From positions 11,286,001 to 11,350,000 of the forward strand of contig OX485806.1 in the NCBI GenBank assembly GCA_950295325.1: DNA of 64,000 nt. The letters are read 5' to 3'. How positions within the stretch are numbered: position 1 is the stretch's first letter; each line of letters starts with the position of its first letter. The notes under the pieces are model-generated. The model made no database searches and was not told where the DNA came from. It worked only from the letters and a program-made list of their open reading frames with translations. Origin of the DNA: Polytrichum commune (Eukaryota > Streptophyta > Polytrichopsida > Polytrichales > Polytrichaceae). This document shows positions 36,656 to 46,955 of the stretch, piece after piece. Position numbers and translations under genes: made by a program.

Positions 36656-37690
36656 GTTGGGGCCGGCTTGCCGCCGGCCGCCGCGGGTTGACGCCGCATG
36701 CCGCCGCGCGCCGCCGTGTGGCCGCCAAGAGGAGAAACCAGGAGCTCCTCCGCCTCTCTTCTCTCCCTCTCTTTTAATTTTTTTTTTTAATTTTTTTTTG
36801 TTTATTGTTTTGAATGAAATCACACTTGAATCAAAATCAAGAGTGTTCTTAACAAGCTCAATAATGTGAATTCAAGCTTGCAAGCAAACAAATAACACGA
36901 AATTCCGTGGAGAATTCAAAATTTCTCACCACAATTCAAGGTGATGTCTAAACTTCACAAGCACACATCTTTCTTCTTGTTGCTTCAACAATCCGCGGCT
37001 TCCTCCGCTCCAAAACTCTGGAACTTCGTCGCTCCTTATCTTCATGCCCTCCCTAGCGTATTAAATCTCAAGAATGAAGTAGAAAACCTAAAAAATGAGG
37101 CATTCTTGCCAAGTGAGAAGGAAGAGAGTAGAACACTCATAAGAGCTCTAATTTCTCTCCAAATGTATAGATATAGATATAGATAGATATAAACACCTGC
37201 CCTTTAGGGGCCGGCGTGAATTGAGTGTCTGTTTGTCTCGACAATGAGCCAGAGCCCATAGGACAAAGGACCATTGTTTCAAGACTACTCTTCCCTTTCG
37301 GAAATAGACACTTTAGTAACTTAAGATAGGTACTAGTACCTCAAGAGGTGTAGGTAGGTTTTATGGGTATTTATTGTTGTGGGTTTTGTTTGGGGACGCC
37401 AAGTCATGGTTCCAAGGTTGGTTGGGACGTTTGTGCTACCATTGAACGGTCCAGGTTCGATTCCGATTGTGTTCGTTTGAGCGTTATAATGGTATACATG
37501 ACTTGGTGCTGCTAGTGATTTTATCATAGGCAGGAAAGTTTGCTGAGAACCAACCGGCCCTATCCCTTCTCCCTGAGACAAATGTTTGTATTGAGCTAGA
37601 TATGTAATAAATATTTTTATTTATTTATTTATTATTATTATATATTTATAATATTAATACTCCATATTTATAATGCTTGTAATATATATT
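36656..37690. other. Non-coding stretch with microsatellites
   Basis: Contains a GCC-rich segment, a T-rich tract (36775-36800), a tagata microsatellite (37171-37190), and a stretch (37320-37590) with a small minus-strand frame of 82 codons that has no known motif. A second ATTT-type tract at about 37610-37640 resembles the LINE tail immediately to the right and may be an older insertion tail. Confidence 0.35.
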
Positions 37691-37777
<87 letters not shown>

Positions 37778-37778
37778 T
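37691..37778 (-). repeat. (AAAT)n tail of the LINE
   Basis: About 21 perfect AAAT units on the minus strand directly follow the last codon; the stop codon itself is formed at the junction (CGATAAATAAAT). A simple-repeat tail without polyA is expected for LINEs that end in microsatellite-like repeats after target-primed reverse transcription. It fixes the 3' end of the element. Confidence 0.85.
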
Positions 37779-38400
37779 CGGTCTATGGGTAGTGGTTGGT
37801 TATTTTCTATTTTTCTTTTGTGTAGAATAATTGATCCGGCGTGTTGTATGGCGATGGTGTTGATTTCTTTAAATGTGTGTTTGATGGTAGTTTTCGGTAT
37901 TTTAAGTTTTGTTTCAAGGAGTTCCATAGAGGGTGCGTGCGTTGTTCCTCTAACTCCTGCTGTGATGACTATGAGTGGGTCGACTTTCCAGCCTAAGTCT
38001 ACGATGTTATTTATTAGGGGTTGGTACTTTTGGATTTTGTTTTCAATTGTTTCGTGTGGAAATCTATCGTTACAATATGTAAATTTGATGAATTGTATAG
38101 TGAGGTTATCTGATGGGTTTGATGGAGGGTCGCTATTATACGGGTGACCTTTTATCCAGAGAATATCTGGTTTGAATCTGGCGTTGCATCGGCATCGTTG
38201 TTGTTCACAGGAACATGTTACTAACCATGGGAGTACAGTATTTTCTTGGGGGTTGTTGTTGAATGTTCTTGCGTTCATGAGGGTGTAGCATCTTGATTCC
38301 TGTGATGATAGCATCAGTTTTCTTAATTCCCATACTGCTTTGTTATGTCATTTAATTCTTATGGCGTGGATATGGTGATGGTTGCATTTTAGCAGTACGT
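37775..38400 (-). pseudogene. CCHC finger and restriction-like endonuclease domain of LINE ORF2
   Basis: A finger CSICNSTDADTWLHVLLKC (C-x2-C, H, C) directly precedes a nuclease-like domain: FKPDILWIKGHPY, a 15-20 residue gap, IQFIKFTYCNDRF, then KIQKYQPLINNIVDLGW and PLIVITAGVRGT. The PD...(x)-hydrophobic-K-F-T order, a downstream K-x2-KY and the LGW-V-LIV-G tail match R2-type PD-(D/E)XK endonucleases, where a CCHC finger also precedes the nuclease. The second acidic residue of the motif appears replaced by Lys here (IKF). The domain nicks target DNA in R2-like elements. A single TGA at 38348 separates the finger from the nuclease in the same frame. Confidence 0.65.
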
Positions 38401-39443
38401 GAAGCCAAGTGTCCGCATCTGTGGAGTTACATATAGAACATGTTATTGAGGGAAATCTTTCTCTTCCAAAAAATAATTGTTTCCTTGCATTGCCCATGTA
38501 TTGGCCGGTGCGGAATTTTAGTATGTTGGTTTTTTGGGCGTCTGTAATCTTGGGGTTATGCCAAAAATTATTTGATAGTTCATTATCAATGTCTGGGTTA
38601 GTGGTCCATTTGCTGATGTTGGGGAATTGGTTTGTCATGATTGCAATATTTTTTTCTTGGTCGTATTTGGTCAGGTATGTTTGTAGGCATCTCACAGGAC
38701 CTTTATCTGATCGTTTCATAGGGCCCGGCCATATGTCTTTTTGGAAGTAGAAAGGTGTGGTGTGTGCATGCTCGTATGGCTTTGAAGCAAAGGAATACCT
38801 TTTTCTTGCTCCGATTTTTGCGAGTTTGTGTGCTTGTTCGTTTCCTTCAATGTTAATATGTGCTTTGACTTTGTAGAATGAAGTGGGTTGGGTTCTTGTT
38901 TTTAATATATCTACCATGTTTGTTAATATTGTTTTGTCTGCATGGTTGTTATGTATGGTAGGATGTTTAATGTGTGTGTTTAAATTGTATAGACAGTTGA
39001 GGCAGTCTGTAAATATGCTTGCAGGTTCATTAGGGTATTTTTTTGATATTAGTTTGAGTGTTTTATGGATGGCCATTAATTCTGCTCGGAAGCATGTTTG
39101 TAACCCTGGTAGTCTTTTTGAGATTTGCATGTCTATTTTGGTTGAGTTGTATATTCCATATCCGGCTTTCTTTTTTCCAGTGTCCAGTAGTTTTTTTAGT
39201 GGGGGGTATGAAGGAGCCATCGGTATAGTAGTTGTGTTGTGGTTTGAATTTGGGTGTAGTATTTGTTGTAAAGTTTGGAAGTGTTGGTATGTTAAGTGTG
39301 GTCTGGTAAATTACAGGCGGATACATGAGTTTATTCCATTTTTTGCATTTATTGATTGGCGTGTTGGGCGGGGTGGGTAAGGCGTGGTGGATGTAGTATT
39401 GTGGGATTTGTAGGTTTTCGAGTGTTATTTTGAGTGTGTTCAT
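38401..39443 (-). pseudogene. RNase H domain of LINE ORF2
   Basis: RNase HI motifs occur in order: D in NYYTDGSFIPP, E in CFRAELMAIHKTLK, D in ASIFTDCLNCLYNL, and a C-terminal VKAHINIEGNEQAHKLAK with the His and Asp/Asn area. It degrades RNA in RNA-DNA hybrids during element copying. A one-base frameshift in a T run near 39170 separates the first aspartate from the rest. RNase H after RT is found in several LINE clades including Dualen. Confidence 0.85.
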
Positions 39444-39632
39444 TTGATGAAAAGTGCCAATGTTGTGATTTTGATGGTGTATACATAATATTCGTATTGC
39501 AAGTGGCTCTGTTTTAGTTATTTGCCTTTCTTGGGGGATTGTTGGTTCTTCATATGTGATTGTGTCTGCAGCAAATTGGGTAATGACGTGTGTGTCTGGG
39601 AATGGACCGGTATAAGGGGAGGGGTCTTGATA

Positions 39633-40394
39633 CTAGTTTATGTTTGGTAATACTACTATAGTGATGGTATTTGGGTCATTTTTGGCTGCTAGTCTCGCCC
39701 AATGGATTGCTTGTTGGGTTGTTTCTTCGTTGTGTGAGTGAGCGTAGCCTGTGCCCTCCCATTTGTATTGGAAGGCGGTGCCTAATGCTCCAAAGACTTT
39801 ATCTCTCCCGAAAAGGGAGTAGTATTTTGAGATTTTTGTTGAGCACGATACCGGCGAGGAAAAGTATGAGTGTGAGATATTAAAGACGGTAATGAGAGAA
39901 TCTATTATGTTTGTGGGTAGGGTGTGTAGTGGCGTTTTTGTTGAGGTGTTTTTGGGATTTTTACTTTTATATCTTTGGTAAAGCCATACTACTTCTTTTT
40001 CGAACTTTTGTGTTTGTGGCACTAGCCCCTGTGTGTTATTTATTGCTTTATTGTATTGTTGCCATAGCCATTTTAGTCTGGTTGTTGATATGGAGGTAAG
40101 GTGTTTTCTAGTTTCTTCATATATGTGGGTTATTTCATTATCTATTTGTATAGTATCTTTGTTGGTAAGAATATCTTTTTCTGGGTTGCATTCGGTTATG
40201 AATATTTGTGTGAGTGGGATAGTTGTGGGTGGAGGGATGAATCTTGTATCTCTGTTTTGTTCAGGGGTGAAGTGTGTGTTAAGAATTTTCTTATAGTGTT
40301 TATGTTGTAGTATTGTGTAATATTCTGTTAGTAGTGTAATGTTATGTGTGATAACTGTAGGGTGGTTAAGGGGAAAGAGTTCTCTCTGTGGCAT
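39633..40394 (-). pseudogene. Unassigned domain between RT and RNase H of the LINE
   Basis: The 253-codon frame has a well-ordered C-terminal part (about 39635-39880): YFSSPVSCSTKISKYYSLFG, KVFGALGTAFQYKWEGTGYA, then HNEETTQQAIHWARLAAK and ITIVVLPNIN. The layout (SP near the start, DAF/GTAF-x-W, an aromatic GYA followed by a short loop and an amphipathic helix, then a hydrophobic strand ending in LPxxxW) recalls phage-type Dam adenine methyltransferases, where NPPY follows the same W-containing strand. The NPPY equivalent reads HSHN here, so if related the copy or family has lost the catalytic motif. This is an inference from layout only. Confidence 0.35.
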
Positions 40395-40725
40395 CCATTT
40401 ATTGTATATAATATTGTTTTGGAGAGTCCATTGACATAGGTATGTGTTAAATTTCTTTGTTATTTTGTATTTGTCTTTTATAGTTTTTCTTTTATGGTCT
40501 AATATTTTGTTGATTGCAAATCTCGTGGGGTTGTTTATAACATTGGGGGGTGGGTTTGGGTGAAATTGTTGTTGTGGGATTAGGGGTTGGGGTGGGCTAT
40601 CCGGTATTCTCGGGATTAGGTTTTGATTGTTTGATATGTATTTTGTTTTAAGGGTACGGGCGGGTGGGTGTCTTGTACAAGGGTTTGGGCAGTTTGGTGT
40701 ACAACTTGGGTAGCAAAATAGTTTT

Positions 40726-42350
40726 TCAGCTATTTGGAGTGCGTTTTTTTCTAGTTTGGATGGTGTTTTGTGAAAAAAAATTGAAGTCGTCTGACGTCAT
40801 AAGGTTTGTTCCGTTGGGGAGGGTGATGTGTTGTATTTTATGGATGTTATGAATTAATAATTTATGTAGGAGTTTGAGTGATAGATCGGGGTTGAGGTGT
40901 GGTAGTTCGTTTATAGCTTGTGTACGCCATTCTTGTTCCAGTTCCGTCATATATAGTTGGAAGCTTTCATTTGTGCTTTTAAGGTGAATTCCTCCTTCAT
41001 TTTTTAGAAGATATAATGTGCGTATGGTTGGTGATCTAATGCAGTCGTGTTGTGTTATTCTTGGGATTTTTTCTGCGCCGCCATATTTGGCTAATATGTG
41101 GTGTATGAGTCCTTTGTATATTATGCCTAGTCTTCCTTGGTCGTTAAGTGCATTTCTTAGTTGTTCGCCAATGCATCGTAAGTATGCATTTTTTAATGAA
41201 AAGGCCTCAAGGCCGAAAAGTTCGTGGGGTAGTTGGGTTATTACGTTTGCTGTGCATTTTGGTAGTCCGCATATTGTTTTTTGGATTCCTATAATTTTTT
41301 TGTCTAGTTTTTTTATAGTTGGGAGTGAGTATGGTACTGCGTAGAAACTGTATGCTATGCCTGCTCTGATGACTGTGTCAACCATGCTGATTTTTTGTTT
41401 AATTGTGGCGGGGCATTTGGCTAGTTGTTTACATTGGTGGTTTATTTTATTTGTGGTGATATGTGTTTGGAGTTTCCATTTTAGTGAGGGTACTAGTTGA
41501 ATCCCTAGGTATACATATGGTTCATTTTGGTGTAGAACGGGAATAGGTTGGTTCCTGTAAGATATGTTTTAGTTTTCTATTTGGGTTTTGAATTTTTCGG
41601 GGTTTAGTTTCAATTTGTTGGGGCAACCTGTGATAGCACATTTTTGTACACCTAAATCCATTCCTGCCCATTCGCAGAATTTATCTAGTTTGTTTAATTG
41701 TGTTTGTATTGATTGGAGATTGTTTGTTATTGCGGCGAGGTCGTCTGCGTATGCTGCGGAGCTAATGGTTAGGTTTGATGTGTCAAATGTGTATCCGTTT
41801 TTGCCCCTTTGGAGCCATCTGAGTAGTGGTTCCAAGAATATTAGAAATAAATATGGGCTTAAGGTGTCTCCCTGGATGGTGCCTCTTTGAATGGGTATTG
41901 GTTTTGTTTTTCCGAAATGCTCGCCAGTGAATGTGGTGGTAGAGTCTGCGTAAATATTTCCAATTAGTGTTACTGCATCTGTTGGGTATCCCAGGTCTTT
42001 CATTACAGCTAATAGTCTAGCATGGTCAAGGGAGCCGAATGCATTTTTGAAGTCTATATATAGGAGATATATGTTTTGGTTGGTAAATCTAGCATTTTCT
42101 AAGGCTGCTATAAGTAGTTGTAGTTGTCTAGATGTGCTTCTTTCTGCTCGGAATCCTTCTTGATTATCGTGTAGTATTTGGTGTTTTTCACTATATGCTG
42201 ATAGTATTAGTGTCAGTGTGTTAGTAAATAGTTTGTAGATTGTGTTTGCAAGAGCTATGGGCATGTGATTTGTTAATAATGATGGGTTTCCTTTTTTGTA
42301 TAACAGTATGGTTAGACTTGTTTTCCATGATGCTGGAATTTTTTTTGTTT
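40726..42350 (-). pseudogene. Reverse transcriptase of the LINE
   Basis: Fingers: SWKTSLTILLYKKGNP and NHMPIALANTIYKLFT (near 42250-42320). Palm: LLYIDFKNAFGSLDHARLL (motif A, catalytic Asp), IQRGTIQGDTLSPYLFLIF (motif B), SSAAYADDLAAITN (motif C, YADD), GVQKCAITG (motif D). Thumb: YVYLGIQLVPSLKW after a TAA/TAG stop at 41569. The enzyme primes reverse transcription from nicked target DNA. Sequence continues to 40726, with a Leu-rich C-terminal region. One in-frame stop and flanking frameshifts inactivate it. Confidence 0.93.
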
Positions 42351-42599
42351 ATAGCAGTGTGTGAAAAAAAGGAGTAGCATTTTATGAAAGCTGTCCGGCA
42401 TGTTTTTTAGTATTAAGTTTGGAATTTTGTCTGGGCCTGGTGTTTTGTTATTGGATAGGTATTTTAGGCATAGGTCATATGTTTCTTGGTCAAAATATTT
42501 ATGTAATGGTGTGTGTGGGTCTCCTCTTGTATCTATTATGAGTCCATCAAGGTCGTGCCATGGATATTGTCTGACACCACATGTGCAGTTGTTTGTGTG

Positions 42600-43205
42600 T
42601 TATGGTTGGTAATAACATGTTGGTACAGTAGGTTTATTGCTAATTGATTGTTGTATATGAATTTCGTTTGCTATGTCTTCTGGATTGGTTAAGATACTGT
42701 TGTTTTTATCTTTAATGCAGTCTAATGGCGGTGTGTCTTGGCTTTTAAAAACTTTGTTGTTTATTTTTTTGGGGTTTTTTTCATATAGTTGTCTGTATTT
42801 CGTGATAGCTTTCTTAACGCATTCTTGGGTGTATTTAGTGGTGATTTTTCGTGCTTGTTTATTTGCGGTTTTGGCTAGTTCTGCTCTTGATTTAATCCAT
42901 TCTTGTGGGTTTGTATCTGGGTGGGGTGGTGGGGGGATGGTGATGTGGTTGTGATTTTTTAGTTCTTCTATTACTGGGTGGTTTTGCCAGAGTGGTAAGG
43001 TCTTTGTAATGTAGATTGCTTTCCTTATTAGATGGTATGTAGATAAGTGTTTTTTCCATTTTTTTGTAGCTTTCTTGATAAGAAGCCTCCTTGTTAAGCT
43101 GTGCGGTGTGTTAGTGTGGGTAATGGGAGGGCGCTGCAAGTTTCTTGAGTTTTTTTTGATAGTTTTTGTATTAAATAGTCCAATTTGGTGCAAGATGTTT
43201 GCCAT
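42600..43205 (-). pseudogene. Linker between endonuclease and RT of LINE ORF2
   Basis: A Lys-rich helical region (ATKKWKKHLSTYHLIRKAIY, QARKITTKYTQECVKKAITK) with a typical pre-RT segment (KNPKKINNKVFKSQ, then SILTNPEDIANEI). Such 'NP..I...F' and 'T.P.EIA' segments precede RT in LINEs. It is separated from both neighbours by frameshifts. Confidence 0.6.
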
Positions 43206-43379
43206 TGGCCAGTTGTTAAGTGCTCATTCGTTAGGATTGTGGTGAGTTCGTTTATTTGGAGGGAGTTTTCTTCGAAAAATAGTATTTTGAGTTTTTCAAT
43301 GTTGTCTTGTGGAATGGGGTTTAGAAGCCTTGGTGGTTTGTTTATTTTTGGTTGTGTGGGGCGGGCTAGGAGTGCGTTG

Positions 43380-44243
43380 GGTGGTATTTGTAGTATGACT
43401 GGTGAGTGATCTGAGTTCAGGTTGTAGTTGTGGTTTGTGGTTGAAGTGTATAGGGTGTTATTGGGTGTTTTGATATAATATCCATCGATTAGGCTTGTTT
43501 GAGTGTAGTTTTGTCCACCTTGTCTGGTAAATGTGCTATTTGTTGGGATGTAAGATAGGTTTAGTGTGTCTGTGAATGTGCGCCATTCCATGTCTTATGC
43601 TTGTGGGGGTGTTATGTTGGATTCGTTTTGTCTCCCTATAAGGGCTATGTCTCTGTTAAAGTCTCCGCATAGTATATAGGAGTGGTTTGGGTGTGCCGTG
43701 ATTTGCTGAGTTATTTGTTGTTGGATTGTTGAGATGTATTGGATGTCATCTAAGTGGGATGGCATATACATGTGTAGTATTAGTCATGGTTGTAGTGGTG
43801 TGTTTTGTATTTGTATAATTTGTAAGTATGGTAAAATCACAACTGGGGTGGGTATTTTGGTGATGTTCCCTGGGTATGCATATTTGTTATTTATTAGAGT
43901 GAGGAGTCCTCCTCTTGCTGGGGTATATGGCATTCTTTGTTGTATACATCGTGTTAGAGCATGTGTGTTGTTAAAGATTAGTTTGTATTCTGGAAATAGG
44001 TTTTGTATATATTTTGTTGATTTTGTTGCGGTAAGTTTGGTTTCTTGTATTGTGATGATAGCCGGGTTTGTTGTGGTTTTTGTGATTATGTTGTGTATGT
44101 TTGGTAGGGCTGTGTTTAGAGATGAGGCATTCCATGTGATGATGTAAGTATTCAGGTTGGATGTTTGTATCTCTTGACTTTGCGGGAATGGTGTATTGGG
44201 TAGTGGGGTTGGGTGTGAGTATTCTAGTAAGGGTTCGTAGCAT
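43380..44243 (-). pseudogene. APE-type endonuclease of the LINE
   Basis: The full set of exonuclease III-like motifs is visible: Asn in YIITWNASSLN, Glu in AIITIQETKL, the GDFN box in YILCGDFNRDI, Asp in TSLIDGYYIK, and the terminal SDH box in NLNSDHSPVILQI. This enzyme nicks target DNA and exposes the primer for reverse transcription. At least two stops (near 43785 and 43595) break the frame. Its presence with an RLE in the same ORF is the key point of this element. Confidence 0.9.
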
Positions 44244-44251
44244 TTGAGAGA

Positions 44252-46204
44252 TTATGTTAGTAAATTTTCGGGTAAAAATGGGAATTTGTTTGTGAGTAGT
44301 TGAAGGTTTGGTGGATTATTGTTTTGCTTTATAAAATCATATAGGTGTTTGTGAATGGTGTTCGGTGGGTTAATTAGGTTTTGGTTGGTAGTTATGAATT
44401 CTGTGTAAGGGTGTTTTTTTTGGATGTGTCTTTCTGGGGGGTTTTGAAAAAGTGCTATTTTTTCGAGGAGTGTTGTTGTCCAGTCTGGGTTTGATATGTG
44501 TGTTAATTGGTGGTTGCATGTTTCTAGTAATGGGCTTATCGTGGTAATGAGTGCATATAGTATTCGTTGGGGTGGGTGATGTTGGTTTTCTTGTATGTAT
44601 CTTGCTAGGTGTGGGTGTTCTATAGATGTGGCCATATGGTTTGGATGTGTTGTTTTTAGGCATGCAGCAAAGTGTTTTGCTAAGTGTTGGTATTCTGGAT
44701 GTAGTTTTATTGTACAAGGTATAAAATATATTTTATTCCTACTTCTGTGTGATGGTGGATGTGTTTTAAGTATGTTTGGCATTGGTCCCGGGTTAGTTTC
44801 GATGTCTCCGCAGAGGAGTATTAGGAGTTTCATGGAGTGGTTGTTTAGGTAGTTTGATGTGATGGTGGTGTTGTGTTTGTTAGTAAGGTGTTTTTGTCTG
44901 TTGGTTTTTTTGAGGAATTTAGTGGATTTGTGGTTAGTGTGGTTTTGGTGTTGTGGGTTATTGTTTTTACTATTGTCTTTTGTATGTGTTTTGGGTGGTG
45001 TGTATGTTGTTGTGGTTTTAGTGCTTTTATGGGGTGGTATAGTTTTGTATGTTTTTAGGCCTAGGTTGTTAGTCTTGGGTAGTTTAGTTTTAATTTTGGT
45101 GGTGGTTGTTTGAGGTTGGTAATTTTTTGTGGTGATGCATTTGATGTGGAGTTTGCTTGTGTATTGTTGGGTCATGAATGGCGTGTTGTTACTGTTTTTA
45201 GTGGTGTTGTTAGTTAGTCTAGAGGTTTTGCGTGTTGGCCAAGAGTGTGTGTGTTTGTTATTTGTGTGAGGTGGAGTGGTAGTTCTATGCCATTTAGGTT
45301 TTAGTAAGTGTGTTGTTAGTGTATTTGGCCTAGGTCTTGGGTAGGCTACGGGTTTGCTGCCTAAATGGAGGAGGTGTAGTTTAGTTAAGTTCTTTCTTAG
45401 CACTTTTTGATTGTGTGGGTTTTGGTATTTGGGTTGGCTTTGTAGGTGTGTTGATTTATTGGTTTGTTTGGTGGTTTTGGTTCTATGCGAGATGTTTTTA
45501 TTTGTGTTGAGGTACTCTATCTGTTTATGTCGTTTTGTAATGTTTTTCCTATGTTGTGTGTTTGTATTGTGTCTTTTTATTGGTGTGTTGTATGATTTGT
45601 GTAGTGTTTTGAGTGGTTGTAAAGTTTGTGTTTTGTTATTCTTTATTTTACTTTTATTTTTATTTTTTTCTTCTTCTTCTTTTTTGGCGAGGCCGGTAGG
45701 CCGAGCTTGGTTGTGTTTGGTAGTATGGTCTTTTAGGTATTGTGTCTTGTTTTTGTGGTGTATTTCGTCATTACTTTTTTTGGTTTGTGGCGTTGTTGTT
45801 ATTTCAGTTTTAAGGTGTATTATGGTCTTTGTAGGCATTAGTAGGTGTGTGTTTTTTATTGTTGTCATATGTGGTTTATTTAGTTTGTTGAGTAGTTTGT
45901 ATGGGTTTTTTCTAATTAGTTTGTATCTGTGTGAGTGGAGGGGTTTTTTGGTTTTTTGACTATTGGTTTTTTTGGTAGTTTGGATCGTTTTGTTGTTATG
46001 AGGGATGCTTATCTCGGGGGTTTTATTTGTTTTGATTTTTGTTATGTGTTTTTGTTGTTGAGTTTCTTTTTTTATTAATGTGTAGTTTCTTACTATGTTG
46101 TTGTGTTTGTTTAATGTGTTGGGTGGTTTAGGAATTTTTATTTTTTTGTTTTTCTTATTATTATTATTATTGTTTTTGTTTTTGTTTCTTATTTTTTTGG
46201 CCAA
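44252..46204 (-). pseudogene. N-terminal region of LINE ORF2, Lys/Thr/Asn-rich, with 2A-like peptide
   Basis: A 650-codon open frame. The first 470 residues are extremely rich in Lys, Asn, Thr, His and Pro and carry one ARPTGLAKKEEEE motif; low Thr codon diversity reflects the A+C-rich strand. Near residue 470 a 2A-like peptide occurs, followed by about 175 residues of more normal composition (KTTHPNHMATSIEHPHLARY, LLETCNHQLTHI) leading to the APE domain. The likely outcome is separate release of a basic N-terminal protein and the enzymatic part. The upstream frame 46503-46847 carries another copy of the RPTGLAKK motif in a different frame, so the true start was probably further upstream. Confidence 0.6.
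44783..44833 (-). other. 2A-like ribosome-skipping peptide
   Basis: The minus strand encodes KLLILLCGDIETNPGP followed by Met-Pro. This contains the complete core D-x-E-x-N-P-G-P with the preceding Leu-rich stretch and the skip point between Gly and Pro. 2A sequences make the ribosome skip one peptide bond, giving two proteins from one ORF; in non-LTR retrotransposons they are known at or near the N-terminus (for example in trypanosomes and echinoderms). Every key residue is intact although the rest of ORF2 is damaged. Confidence 0.9.
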
Positions 46205-46502
46205 GTTGTTGGGCCTAGCTTGTTTTAATGTGGTGGTATCTATCTTTAGTTTTTGGAAATTATTGTTGTAGTGTATTTTTCCATCCTTCTTTTTGGCGTA
46301 TGGGTTTATTGTTAATTTGGGTTTGGAGTGTACTATGTTGGGTGTGGCTATTAGTAGATGTGAGTTTTCTATTGCTATTATGTTGTGTGGCCATTTTGGT
46401 TTGATGTGTGATTGCTTTAGGTTACTTATTGTCTTATCTTTGTGTAAGGGGAATGATCTGTATTTGTTTTGTAAGTATCTTGGTTTGTTGGTAGCTTTAT
46501 TA

Positions 46503-46847
46503 TTATTGTGAGGGGTGTTTAGGATGGGGGTTTCTTTGTGTTTGGCTTTTGTTATTTGTGTAAGTTGTTTGATTTCTTTGTATGTATTTTGTGTGGGTGT
46601 GTGTTTGTTTTTTTGTTTTTGTTGGGTTTTGGTATGTTATGTTTGAGGGGTTTGAGAGGGGGGTTTGTATTGTTGTTGTCTTTTTTCTTTTTTCTCTTCT
46701 ACTTCTCTTTTTCTTTTTTTTGGCGAGGCCGGTAGGCCGAGGCCGTTTTGGTTTATTTTTATTTGGGAGTTGTGTTATTGTTTTATAGTGTTGTTTGACA
46801 CTTTTTATTTGGGTAGGTGGATTTGTTTTACTTTTGAGGTTTTTCAT
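46503..46847 (-). pseudogene. Fragment of the ORF2 N-terminal basic region
   Basis: A 114-codon frame containing RPRPTGLAKKKKKRSRREKR, related to the motif at about 45690 and (as ARPNNLAKK) at 46210. Its frame differs from the 650-codon frame downstream, and stops lie between 46205 and 46502. It starts 109 bp after the end of ORF1. Confidence 0.45.
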
Positions 46848-46955
46848 ATATATTAGAGTATCTGTAGATACTATTGGATATGGTTTTTTTTTTACCGTAG
46901 CGTTGTTTGACCGAGCTAGTTTGTCGTATCCATGTTGCCTTCAATGGCCGAGGAG

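Noticed and set aside
36329-36823. 164-codon minus-strand frame rich in Pro, Leu and Ser
   Set aside because: It lies on the C-rich strand of the G-run tract; the protein is pure composition without domain structure.
37450-37475. ggttcgattcc word, suggestive of a tRNA gene
   Set aside because: The T-stem does not pair and no acceptor or D-arm is at the right distance.
45411-45959. 182-codon plus-strand frame rich in Leu, Val, Phe and Cys, resembling a membrane protein
   Set aside because: It is the complement of the Lys/Asn/Thr-rich LINE frame; hydrophobicity follows from the G+T strand.
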